From JAUVKA01 sp964465145 (GTDB lineage Bacteria > Bacteroidota > Bacteroidia > Bacteroidales > UBA12481): a DNA stretch of 29,949 bases. This document shows positions 22,949 through 29,949 of the stretch, piece after piece (position 1 is the first letter of the stretch; the number at the start of each line of letters is the position of its first letter). Location of the stretch: the NCBI GenBank assembly GCA_964465145.1, contig CAYXJR010000055.1:1-29949 (forward strand), written 5' to 3'. The notes under the pieces were generated by a model. The model worked only from the letters and a program-made list of their open reading frames with translations, was not told the DNA's origin and did no database searches. The position numbers and the translations under genes were made by a program.

Positions 22949-22967
22949 TTTGACAAAAATAGTCAAA
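22949..22967. promoter_or_regulatory. Palindromic operator over the -7 element of the restriction operon
   Basis: TTTGAC (22949-22954) and GTCAAA (22962-22967) are a perfect 6-bp inverted repeat with a 7-base spacer. On the minus strand the spacer and right arm form TATTTTTG (22961-22954), a full match to the Bacteroidota -7 consensus TAnnTTTG. No TTTG is found at the matching -33 position. The XRE start codon is 15 bases downstream of the palindrome. This is what an autoregulatory site would look like. Confidence 0.65.
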
Positions 22968-23086
22968 GCCATAAGTTCTAATTGGGAATTTGGTTGATAA
23001 TTTGCCAACCACTTATTAACAAATATTTAGTCTGTTTCAATCCAGTACATTAATGGTCGATTAATTTAGCGGCCACGGACCAATTT

Positions 23087-23118
23087 TTTGCAGTAATCTC
23101 AAATTATATGTACTTTAT
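23087..23118 (+). promoter_or_regulatory. Possible promoter of the M28 gene
   Basis: TTTG at 23087-23090 and TACTTTAT at 23111-23118 are separated by 20 bases. The second box keeps TAnnTT of the Bacteroidota consensus but not its last two bases. The ATG is 22 bases after it. Plausible but weak. Confidence 0.3.
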
Positions 23119-23140
23119 TGCCCAAACTAAAACTTAAGAC

Positions 23141-24715
23141 ATGAGGTCCACTTTTTTATCAGCCATCCTTGCCTGCTTCTTTTTTATGATGACTCCTCCT
23201 CTGGTATCCCAGACTAATATGTTTATTGATAATCCGGTAGCAACGGAGATACTTTTAGGGAATTATGATCCCGGGCAGTACACCCCTGCCAGTCCGCTTA
23301 GGGATTATGATAAGATTATCCAGGGTATTGTAGGAGAAGTCAGCCCGCAAAGGCAATTGGAATTGCTTCAATATCTGGATACTTTTTATAATCGCAATAC
23401 TGGTTCTGACACCCTCTCGTTGACAACCGGAATAGGAGCATGCAGAAGTTGGATCAAGGCTTACTTTGACCTGATAGCAAAAGACAATGAAAATAGGCTG
23501 GTTACTGGGTTTCTGGAGTTTGATGCCACTGTTTGTGGAATGACCCATCACAAGAATCCATTCATTATTTTGCCGGGTATGGATACATTAAAGCACGATA
23601 TTCTGGTTGTAGAAGGGCACTTTGATACTCGCAACGAAGATGGTTGTGATACCGAGGGGTACACGCCGGGAAGTGATGATAATGGCTCTGGAACAGTTTT
23701 AGTCATGGAGCTTGCCAGGGTTATGGCTCAGTATTCTTTCGACAAGACCATTCTTTTTACTACACCTACAGGGGAAGACCAGGGTTTATGGGGTGCGACG
23801 GCCTGGGCTGATTACCTTAAAGCACAGAATATTGATGTCCTTGCCTGTCTTAACAACGATGTGGTAGGGGGTATTTATTGCGGAAAAACGAGTTCTCCTC
23901 CTTCTTGTCCGTATTGGGGCCAAGTAGATAGTACACATGTAAGGATTTTTTCATCATGATCCCTTACAACAAACTCTCCCCATAAAGCTATGGCCAGGTA
24001 TATTAAGATGATACAGGAAGATGTAGTAAATCAATATATGGAAGTCCCTCTGTTCATAAATATTATGGCATCCGAAGACAGATCAGGCCGAAGCGGCGAC
24101 CATATCCCTTTCAGAAGGAATGGTTCAGTTTTGGCCAGTCTGGCGAACTCACCTGATCCTGTGACGTGCAGCTATACGTCCAGGCAGGCGGGAATCATTA
24201 TTCGTTTTGATCAGGATTTCAACCAATATGATGGTTTTTTGGTGGGAATACGATACAATAAAAGTCACAGCCATAAATTCGATGAGGTCAAATATTTCGC
24301 CTCCGCAGAAGAATTGAGTGTGGATCTTGGTGAGCGGGATAGATTTTATGTTTCGGTTTCACCGGTAAAAGATGGATACCGGGGTCAGTTTTCAGAAGAG
24401 TTTATGGTGAATTTGTTGAGTGTTAGCACGTTAGGGTATGCCAGCGGTGTTAATATCCAACCCAATGCTCCAAATCCATGGAGCGACCACACGTCAATAC
24501 GGATTGAACATTTTCCCGAAGCCGGATCAAATACAGGTGAGTTAATTGTTCAGGATTTGACCGGTAGAATTGTTTGGACAAAAGATATTGTATTAAATCC
24601 TGGAGAGAACGAGATCACCGTTGCAGAGAAGGACTTACATGCAGGAGTTTATTTTTATTCCCTGCGTCAGGATAATCAAAGGTCGGAATCCTATAAAATG
24701 GTGAAGATTAAGTGA
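23141..24715 (+). pseudogene. Secreted M28 aminopeptidase with T9SS domain, broken by one in-frame TGA
   Basis: One frame of 525 codons runs through a single internal TGA at 23957-23959 (codon 273). Before it come a signal peptide (ending PPLVS/Q) and the M28 zinc-peptidase ligands H160 (VVEGHFDTR), D180 (GSDDNGSG), catalytic E212 with D213 (TGEDQG) and D240 (LNNDVVGG). After it, in the same frame, the sequence continues naturally (SPHKAMARYIKM) to the last ligand H321 (GRSGDHIPF), a beta-rich module and a T9SS sorting domain (PNAPNPWS to MVKIK). The stop therefore separates the last zinc ligand and the sorting signal, so the truncated product should be inactive. The ATG at 23990 is not a natural start. 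A point mutation (for example from GGA, CGA or TGG) or a sequencing error explains it. Other genes in the window stop at TGA. Confidence 0.85.
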
Positions 24716-24877
24716 CTATAAGAGGTTTGTTGTTTGTTGTGGGCAGATCATCGATTTGCTAATTTGTCCGGAAAGGATTGCTCTGTTTGACTGGATCTCA
24801 TTGTCAGGCTGATTACAGGCTGAAAAGGTTATCAGAATAAACAGTATTACTCCAAAACAACTACAGTATTTCGTCAT
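24716..24877 (-). CDS. Small lipoprotein-like ORF (53 aa) coupled to the S45 amidase
   Basis: The ORF starts at the ATG that overlaps the TAA stop of the amidase gene (TAATG) and encodes 53 residues. It has a hydrophobic core (FGVILFILITF) and a lipobox FSAC with the acceptor at C21. A short hydrophilic tail ends CPQQTTNLL. The overlap and the well-formed lipoprotein signal support a real, translationally coupled gene. The mature part would be only about 33 residues, so it may be a small lipoprotein or the surviving 5' end of a longer gene cut off next to the M28 gene. Its stop is 1 base after the stop of the convergent M28 frame. Confidence 0.55.
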   Translation of the reverse strand: MTKYCSCFGVILFILITFSACNQPDNEIQSNRAILSGQISKSMICPQQTTNLL

Positions 24878-26982
24878 TATTTTTCTCCTGGGTGATATGT
24901 GCTTTCTGCCTTGGATTCGACATCCTCTCTGTAGAACAACACATCTTTAAATTCCCCTTTTGTGTACATGAGTGCCTGATCGTTGAAATGGGGAGAGTTG
25001 GGATCGCTGCTCAATCCGCCGGCAAGAATACTTTTCGCCTTTACCTTTTCACCAAACTCCACAACTGCAACAAAACTATTACCGCTGGTGCCATACATCT
25101 TTTTTGTGCCAGGGTATGTTCTGGCGCCAAAGGAGGCGAGTGATCCCCAGCTTGATGAAGCAAAATCTACCGGCAAACTTGGTTTTGAATCATCGAAGGG
25201 CTGGACAATATCTCCATTTATCCTTTGAAACCGGTTAATTTCCTCCCAGGGTGTTTTCCATGTACCAAAATCATCTTCCAGCTTGTGTACTGCCCTGAGA
25301 AGTGCCGAAATCATTTGCTGATCGGGATTCCTGCTCCTGTTTAGTTCCTGTCCCCAATAAATTGCCAGTGAAGTGGCTGTTGAATTGAGAGAATAGCGCA
25401 AATCCCATTCCATGAGTGCGGCAACAGGCTCTGCTATTGCAGCTTGCAACTGTTTTGGGGAATTTCGGTAAGCCTCTTTCAATAAGGGGATGAGAGGTTC
25501 GAAATATATAAGATAGGAATCATAGGCTGTACTAATTAATTTATCAAGGGTGAAGCCGGATTGGCCCTCCAATACCCTTACTGCATGCAGCCCGCGGGCA
25601 TTTTTGTTGTCGGGTGCCATATAGGATGGATAATCTTCTTTCTTTGGACTATAGTCACCGCAAGCGGTAAAGGGTGTGGAATTACAATTTTGTATCCATC
25701 CATTTTCCGGATTAAGGATGAAGATCATTTCATCCACATCATGCAGGCCTTTCCAATCTGTTTCGGGGTTACTGCCATCCACTATTCCCGACCAGTTAAA
25801 TTTTGGATCACGAACAGGGATGAAGTTTCCGTGATAATATGCAATATTTCCATCAGCATCTGCATAAACTGTGTTGTTTGAAGAATTTGTTTTCAGATCC
25901 ATTGTTTTTTTGAAATCCTCATGCCCTTGTGCTTTTGTTCGCAGATATGATTGTGTAAGAGCCTTTTCATGCTCTACCATCAGCCTGATGCTAATCCATT
26001 TCCCACTTTGTTCACGAATTATTGGGCCGTTGTGGGTATAATAAACAGTAAATTCTTTACTCTGAATAAGTTCATCTTTTTTATAATTCAGTTTGATTTT
26101 TTTTTTCGTTAGAGGAATCAGCTCATCTCCAAACTGATAAAATAATTCTCCTCCTTTTTTTACAATTGTCTCGGCATAATAATCAATTGCATCGGCTCTG
26201 CTGGAGGTATGCATCCAGCCACATTTTTCATTAAAACCCTGGTAAATAAAGAATTGGCCCCATGTAACGGCGCCATATGCATTCAAGCCTGCCTCACTAA
26301 CCATGTGCACTTCACCGCGAAAAAAGAAGGAGGTGTGGGGATTGATCAGGAGCATAGCGTTTCCGGATGCCGTTAGTGCAGGTGCTATAGCAAATCCATT
26401 TGATCCTCCGGGTTCTTTGTCAACCTGAACTTCTTCGATTTCCATTTGAGGTTCATTGCTGTAGAAATTGCCAAGTTGCCGAGTGTTAATGCGCTCAATA
26501 TCACCTCCTATACTGCCTTCGCTGAATGTTAATGCCATCCAGGGTTCAAAGTGTGTGATGAGTTTTGGTTTCACTTCGGGATGGGTATACAGATAGAAAT
26601 TTATTCCATCAGCAAAGGCGTCCATCAGTTTTTTTAGCCATTTTGGGCTGTTTTTATACTCTTTCTTTACTTCATCAGGATCAATAAATAATTGCATTCT
26701 GAGATCGGTAAACAATTCAGATTTCCCCTCCACCTCAGCCATTCGACCCATTGCATTAATATAGTTTACTTCAACACGGTTAAAATCATCCTCGCACTGG
26801 GCGTATAGGAGTCCGAAAACAGCATCGGCATCAGTTTTGCCATATATGTGCGGTACTCCAAAATTGTCGCGGATAATTGTTACCCGTTTGGCTTGTTTTT
26901 CCCAACCTACGTTTTTATTTTTATTGGCATCATTAGTTGAACAAGCCGTAAAAATCAGGAGAATGAATAAAATTTTTTTCAT
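24877..26982 (-). CDS. S45 penicillin-acylase-type amidase, lipoprotein
   Basis: 701 residues from the ATG at 26982, which begins a lipoprotein signal (MKKILFILLIFTAC, C14). A TTG 33 bases upstream extends the frame but overlaps the previous stop and spoils the signal, so it is rejected. The protein has the layout of N-terminal nucleophile amidases of the penicillin acylase/acylhomoserine-lactone acylase family. An alpha chain (IIRDNFGVPHIYGKTDADAVFGLLYAQCEDDF) precedes an autocleavage site before S194-N in EPGGSNGFAI, and then comes the beta chain with NPHTSFFFRGE. S194 is both the cleavage point and the nucleophile. The enzyme hydrolyses amide bonds of acylated amines or lactones; the actual substrate is unknown. 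It lies 29 bases after the S9 peptidase gene and is probably co-transcribed with it. Confidence 0.9.
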   Translation of the reverse strand: MKKILFILLIFTACSTNDANKNKNVGWEKQAKRVTIIRDNFGVPHIYGKTDADAVFGLLYAQCEDDFNRVEVNYINAMGRMAEVEGKSELFTDLRMQLFIDPDEVKKEYKNSPKWLKKLMDAFADGINFYLYTHPEVKPKLITHFEPWMALTFSEGSIGGDIERINTRQLGNFYSNEPQMEIEEVQVDKEPGGSNGFAIAPALTASGNAMLLINPHTSFFFRGEVHMVSEAGLNAYGAVTWGQFFIYQGFNEKCGWMHTSSRADAIDYYAETIVKKGGELFYQFGDELIPLTKKKIKLNYKKDELIQSKEFTVYYTHNGPIIREQSGKWISIRLMVEHEKALTQSYLRTKAQGHEDFKKTMDLKTNSSNNTVYADADGNIAYYHGNFIPVRDPKFNWSGIVDGSNPETDWKGLHDVDEMIFILNPENGWIQNCNSTPFTACGDYSPKKEDYPSYMAPDNKNARGLHAVRVLEGQSGFTLDKLISTAYDSYLIYFEPLIPLLKEAYRNSPKQLQAAIAEPVAALMEWDLRYSLNSTATSLAIYWGQELNRSRNPDQQMISALLRAVHKLEDDFGTWKTPWEEINRFQRINGDIVQPFDDSKPSLPVDFASSSWGSLASFGARTYPGTKKMYGTSGNSFVAVVEFGEKVKAKSILAGGLSSDPNSPHFNDQALMYTKGEFKDVLFYREDVESKAESTYHPGEK

Positions 26983-27011
26983 GGGGATCGATATAAATAA
27001 TATTTTGATAA

Positions 27012-29900
27012 TCAATAACCAAACTCAGCACCTTTATCAACGGCGGGTATCCCATTTTTCATCCACTTAGGCATAGGTTCGCCCTTCAGATAATGATCAA
27101 AGAACTGGGCCAGACGGATCTGGAAATCATGCCTATCTTCCAATCGGGTAGGCCAATGGTCGGCATTATTATAATTCAGCAGCCATGCGGGCTTGCCCAA
27201 CCTCCTTAGAGCGATAAAATACTCTATTCCCTGATACCAAGGTACTGATCCATCATCATCATTATGCATAATGAGGATAGGGGTCTTAACTTTGTCCATT
27301 GTGAATATTGGAGAGTTCTCCATGTATCTCAGGGGAGATCCCCAAATGGATTTCCCAATACGGCTCTGTGTATGTTCATATTGAAACGATCGGTTCAGAC
27401 CTGACCCCCAGCGAATACCCCCGTAGGCGCTGAACATATTTACCACAGGCGCACCCGATTCAATAGCAGCGAACAGGTTTGTCCGTGTTGCCAGGTAGGC
27501 TACCTGATATCCACCCCAACTATGTCCCTGTGCACCAATATGTTCTTGATCCACAAGGCCTTTCTCAATAAGGGCGGTAATTCCCGGCATAACACAGTTA
27601 AAAGCATCCTCTCCCGGATAGCCTTCCTTGTAATATATGTCGGGATTGAATACCAGGTAGCCGTTACTGGTGTAGTAATGGTAATCAATAGTAGAACGTC
27701 CTCGCTCAGGAATATGATGACTGAACAGGCCTTGAGAGCTCTTTTCATAGAAATTCACAATCATAGGATATTTCTTGCCGGGATGGAAGTTTTCAGGCTT
27801 ATGAAGTGTCCCCTCCAGTATCCTTCCGTCAAGGGAAGTCCAGCTAACCAGCTCTGCCGTACCCCAGATAAAATCTTTTTGCTGTGGATTGGCATTTGAA
27901 ATCTGTTTGTGCTTTTTGAAGCTAGAGTCAGTAATTTGAAGATCAGGAAAAACTTCAAAGTTTTCCATTGTGAAAAGGATTAAGTCTGCATTTTTGGCTT
28001 TAAAAGGAGTCCCAAGCTTATATTCTCCGGAAAATAATTCTTCCGGAAATGTTGGCTTATCCATCGACCATTTGTAATAGCCCTCAGCCCTGGTAATCTC
28101 GTTGTGGCCCGACAGGTACAGTGTTTTTTTCGGATCAATCCCTTCATCTTCACTTGAAACGGATCTGCCCCTACGTGATCTTTCAAGATCCATTAGCCGG
28201 TAGGTTGTCATATTTTCCTTCCCATTAACTGTGAGGTTGATTGGTTTGGTTTTATTTTCAGGATCTACCTGCCATATATCAAACCTGTCGTTCACCAGTA
28301 AAGCAGCGTCTCCTTTCAGCCATCCGGCAGTGCGGTATGATCCGGCGGGGTTGGGAATATCATTCAGCTCATCAGCGCATTGTATTATTCCCGGATTGGT
28401 GACGCGGAATTCCCCGCGGGATTCCAGATTATAAGTATACCAGGAGGAGTCCATAGCATTATACCAATAAAGGTATTTCCCCAATGGTGAAGACTGAGGT
28501 GTGGCACGCAGGTCTTCCTTTATCATTTCTTTCTGGCCTGTTTCCATATTTACCAGAAATATGTCATTATGGGAGGGGCTTCCTTCCCACATAGTCTGTA
28601 TTGCGTAGGGGTTATTCGACCATCCCAAAGCGTATTGGTGATCTCCCTTGTGTATCAGGCTTATGCCGCTCAGATCTTCAGTTTCCAGCTGGGCCATTTT
28701 ATCTGTATCGAAATGATAAACAGCCATATAGGTTTTCTTTTGATCCCTGTTCAGCCTGTTCAGTTGTTCGGTGTGTAAAACGGGTTCATTCCATGTCCAA
28801 ACATCTAGATGGGGCAATTCTTCCTCAAGAATCGTGGTGTCTTTTTCAGGCTTTATGGGAGCAGAGCCGAAGAAAATCCTCTTTTCTGATTCAGAAAAAG
28901 ATATACGGCCGTTCTCGCTGATTTCCCAATTATCAGGAATCCCATTATCGGTGTTGGTCAGGATTTCCCTGGCAGGAGCCCCTCCATTTGAGGCATACAG
29001 ACTATACTTTTTCTTCTTGTCTCTGGTGTCAGATGTATCCGCCAGGAAAGCGATCAAAGAACCCTCTTTATTCTGGCTCAATTGTTTATATTCACCTTTT
29101 CCTGTTATCAGGGCAGTTTGTTTACCAGCGTCAATATCATACAGGTAAATTCCTGGCTCAATATCCTTATCATCGCCGGTTGAGATATATAAGAGGATTG
29201 ATTTTTCTTCTGCAAATTCATATTGGGTAACAAAAGGAAATTGCAGGGTATCACCCGTTTCAAGATTCTTGAGGTTAAGCGTATATCCATTTTTATCTGA
29301 TTCTTTTTTCTCTTTCTTTTTTTCATCTTCTTTCTTAATTCCTTCTTCACTTTTTCCCTTTTCTCCTTCGCCAGTTCCCTGCTCTCCGATCCCTGTTCCC
29401 CCTTTCCCCAAGTCCCCATGTCCCTTAGCCCCTTCGTCCCCCTTCTCTGCTTGCCATGCCATCCACCCAGCCCACTCTGCAGGTATCTTGTAGGATTTTA
29501 TCTCATGAACAGTATCCAACTCATTAGTTTCCAGCTTGTATATACCAAGTTTATCCTTTGGCATATCATCCTTTTTTGTCTTTTTCAGTTTTAACATCCT
29601 GATAGTGTCGGCAGGCTGCAGGATATTGAAAAGCACAAATTTTGAATCATTCGTTATTGCTGACCGGCTGGCATAGTTGAAAGAAGCCACCTCCTTCCCA
29701 TTCTTTTTGGAGATGTGAAGGACAGGGTCTCCCTTCCATGGCTCAGTTTTATAGATGATATATTCACCATCGTTGGAAATTTTTTGTTCAGAGATCCTGT
29801 TCCATTTCAGGATATCTTCGCCGGTTAGAGGACGCTTTTCCTGAGCCGTGGTACTAAAGACAATAGTTAGGAGGATTGCGAGGGTAAGGATGTTTTTCAT
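27012..29900 (-). CDS. S9 family prolyl-oligopeptidase-like serine peptidase
   Basis: 962 residues with a Sec signal (MKNILTLAILLTIVFSTTAQ). A long N-terminal beta-propeller region is followed by an alpha/beta-hydrolase domain with the catalytic triad S794 (GHSWGG), D883 (MHNDDDGSVPW) and H915 (NNADHWP). The family cleaves peptides, often after proline; export puts this one in the periplasm or outside. A hydrophilic insert at about 152-203 (Gly/Glu/Lys-rich, then KKKEKKESDK) interrupts the propeller. Its glycine-rich half is encoded by an octamer array at 29385-29440. Homologues as I recall have a Lys/Glu-rich linker there, so the array seems to have expanded a permissive site. It heads an operon with the S45 amidase and a small lipoprotein-like ORF. 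The ATG at 29900 is followed directly by the signal peptide. Confidence 0.92.
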   Translation of the reverse strand: MKNILTLAILLTIVFSTTAQEKRPLTGEDILKWNRISEQKISNDGEYIIYKTEPWKGDPVLHISKKNGKEVASFNYASRSAITNDSKFVLFNILQPADTIRMLKLKKTKKDDMPKDKLGIYKLETNELDTVHEIKSYKIPAEWAGWMAWQAEKGDEGAKGHGDLGKGGTGIGEQGTGEGEKGKSEEGIKKEDEKKKEKKESDKNGYTLNLKNLETGDTLQFPFVTQYEFAEEKSILLYISTGDDKDIEPGIYLYDIDAGKQTALITGKGEYKQLSQNKEGSLIAFLADTSDTRDKKKKYSLYASNGGAPAREILTNTDNGIPDNWEISENGRISFSESEKRIFFGSAPIKPEKDTTILEEELPHLDVWTWNEPVLHTEQLNRLNRDQKKTYMAVYHFDTDKMAQLETEDLSGISLIHKGDHQYALGWSNNPYAIQTMWEGSPSHNDIFLVNMETGQKEMIKEDLRATPQSSPLGKYLYWYNAMDSSWYTYNLESRGEFRVTNPGIIQCADELNDIPNPAGSYRTAGWLKGDAALLVNDRFDIWQVDPENKTKPINLTVNGKENMTTYRLMDLERSRRGRSVSSEDEGIDPKKTLYLSGHNEITRAEGYYKWSMDKPTFPEELFSGEYKLGTPFKAKNADLILFTMENFEVFPDLQITDSSFKKHKQISNANPQQKDFIWGTAELVSWTSLDGRILEGTLHKPENFHPGKKYPMIVNFYEKSSQGLFSHHIPERGRSTIDYHYYTSNGYLVFNPDIYYKEGYPGEDAFNCVMPGITALIEKGLVDQEHIGAQGHSWGGYQVAYLATRTNLFAAIESGAPVVNMFSAYGGIRWGSGLNRSFQYEHTQSRIGKSIWGSPLRYMENSPIFTMDKVKTPILIMHNDDDGSVPWYQGIEYFIALRRLGKPAWLLNYNNADHWPTRLEDRHDFQIRLAQFFDHYLKGEPMPKWMKNGIPAVDKGAEFGY
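29385..29440 (-). repeat. Octamer array inside the S9 peptidase gene
   Basis: On the minus strand seven octamers run from 29440 to 29385, six of them starting GGG (GGGACGAA, GGGGCTAA, then four more GGGA units) and a last diverged one. Weaker units continue to about 29360. The period of eight is out of step with codons and yields a non-repeating Gly/Glu/Lys-rich peptide. The word GGGAACAG links it to the AGGGAAC array at 13156. Confidence 0.8.
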
Positions 29901-29949
29901 ATTGATTATTAATGGTTAATTGAAAATGGTTTGTCCCTAAAAAACATTG

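Noticed and set aside
22935..23012. N-terminal extension of the XRE regulator to 23012
   Set aside because: The extra 26 codons cover the palindrome and the -7 box, and the helix-turn-helix is complete from the ATG at 22934.
23957..23959. Selenocysteine or recoded UGA in the M28 gene
   Set aside because: No SECIS-like hairpin is seen just after the codon, M28 enzymes do not use selenocysteine there, and other genes in the window end at TGA, so UGA is a normal stop.
26983..27015. TTG start of the S45 amidase at 27015
   Set aside because: It overlaps the S9 stop and adds 11 residues before an otherwise standard lipoprotein signal starting at 26982.
29108..29493. Overlapping Lys-rich and Ser/Pro-rich frames inside the S9 gene
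   Set aside because: They are by-products of the low-complexity insert and its array in other frames; they have no start context or domain.

Overview
The window looks like a chromosomal piece of a Bacteroidota genome. Three proteins end in type IX secretion (T9SS) sorting domains: a GEVED/PKD protein, an M14 peptidase and an M28 peptidase. Five proteins carry lipoprotein signals, plus one small lipoprotein-like ORF. Shine-Dalgarno sites are largely absent, and one promoter fits the Bacteroidota pattern TTTG-N19-TAnnTTTG exactly. The peptidases, Cys-type sulfatases, secreted oxidoreductase and PQQ-propeller lipoprotein suggest a heterotroph that degrades proteins and sulfated glycans, in the style of marine or sediment Bacteroidales/Marinilabiliales. 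The lineage is an inference.

Layout. 1-490: the right end of an insertion sequence, cut by the window edge, that has separated the 3' end of a secreted GEVED/T9SS gene (491-1312) from its 5' part. 1435-7759: divergent M14 carboxypeptidase and Tricorn-like S41 protease. 7909-9429: first sulfatase. 9439-11700: a small AT-rich accessory block with an AbiE-like nucleotidyltransferase/regulator pair, the nucleotidyltransferase probably truncated, and a metallophosphoesterase. 11767-17796: a carbohydrate-type cluster of a Tat-exported Gfo/Idh/MocA protein, two more sulfatases and a PQQ-type lipoprotein. 17852-22934: a four-gene type III restriction-modification operon (XRE regulator, unknown basic protein, Mod, Res). 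23141-24715: M28 peptidase broken by one in-frame TGA. 24716-29900: operon of an S9 peptidase, an S45 penicillin-acylase-type amidase and a tiny lipoprotein-like ORF.

The most unusual feature is non-genic. The host part of the window is sprinkled with degenerate tandem arrays of 7- or 8-nt units: 4367-4438, 7774-7836, 7861-7908, 11734-11768, 13156-13188, 13214-13248, 14345-14379, 16488-16581 and 29385-29440. They sit at gene boundaries, some running up to a start codon or through stop codons, and two lie inside coding sequences. Three share one octamer consensus, TCRGWDAY. Two distant ones are 35-nt near-copies of each other. None was seen in the accessory block or the restriction operon. A second repeat system, REP-like hairpins with a GTAG foot, occupies 14814-15066 and now encodes most of a sulfatase signal-peptide n-region.

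Two regulatory sites are convincing. One is an almost perfect 12-bp inverted repeat overlapping the promoter of the AbiE-like pair. The other is a TTTGAC/GTCAAA palindrome over the -7 element of the restriction operon. Both suit self-regulation by the first gene product.
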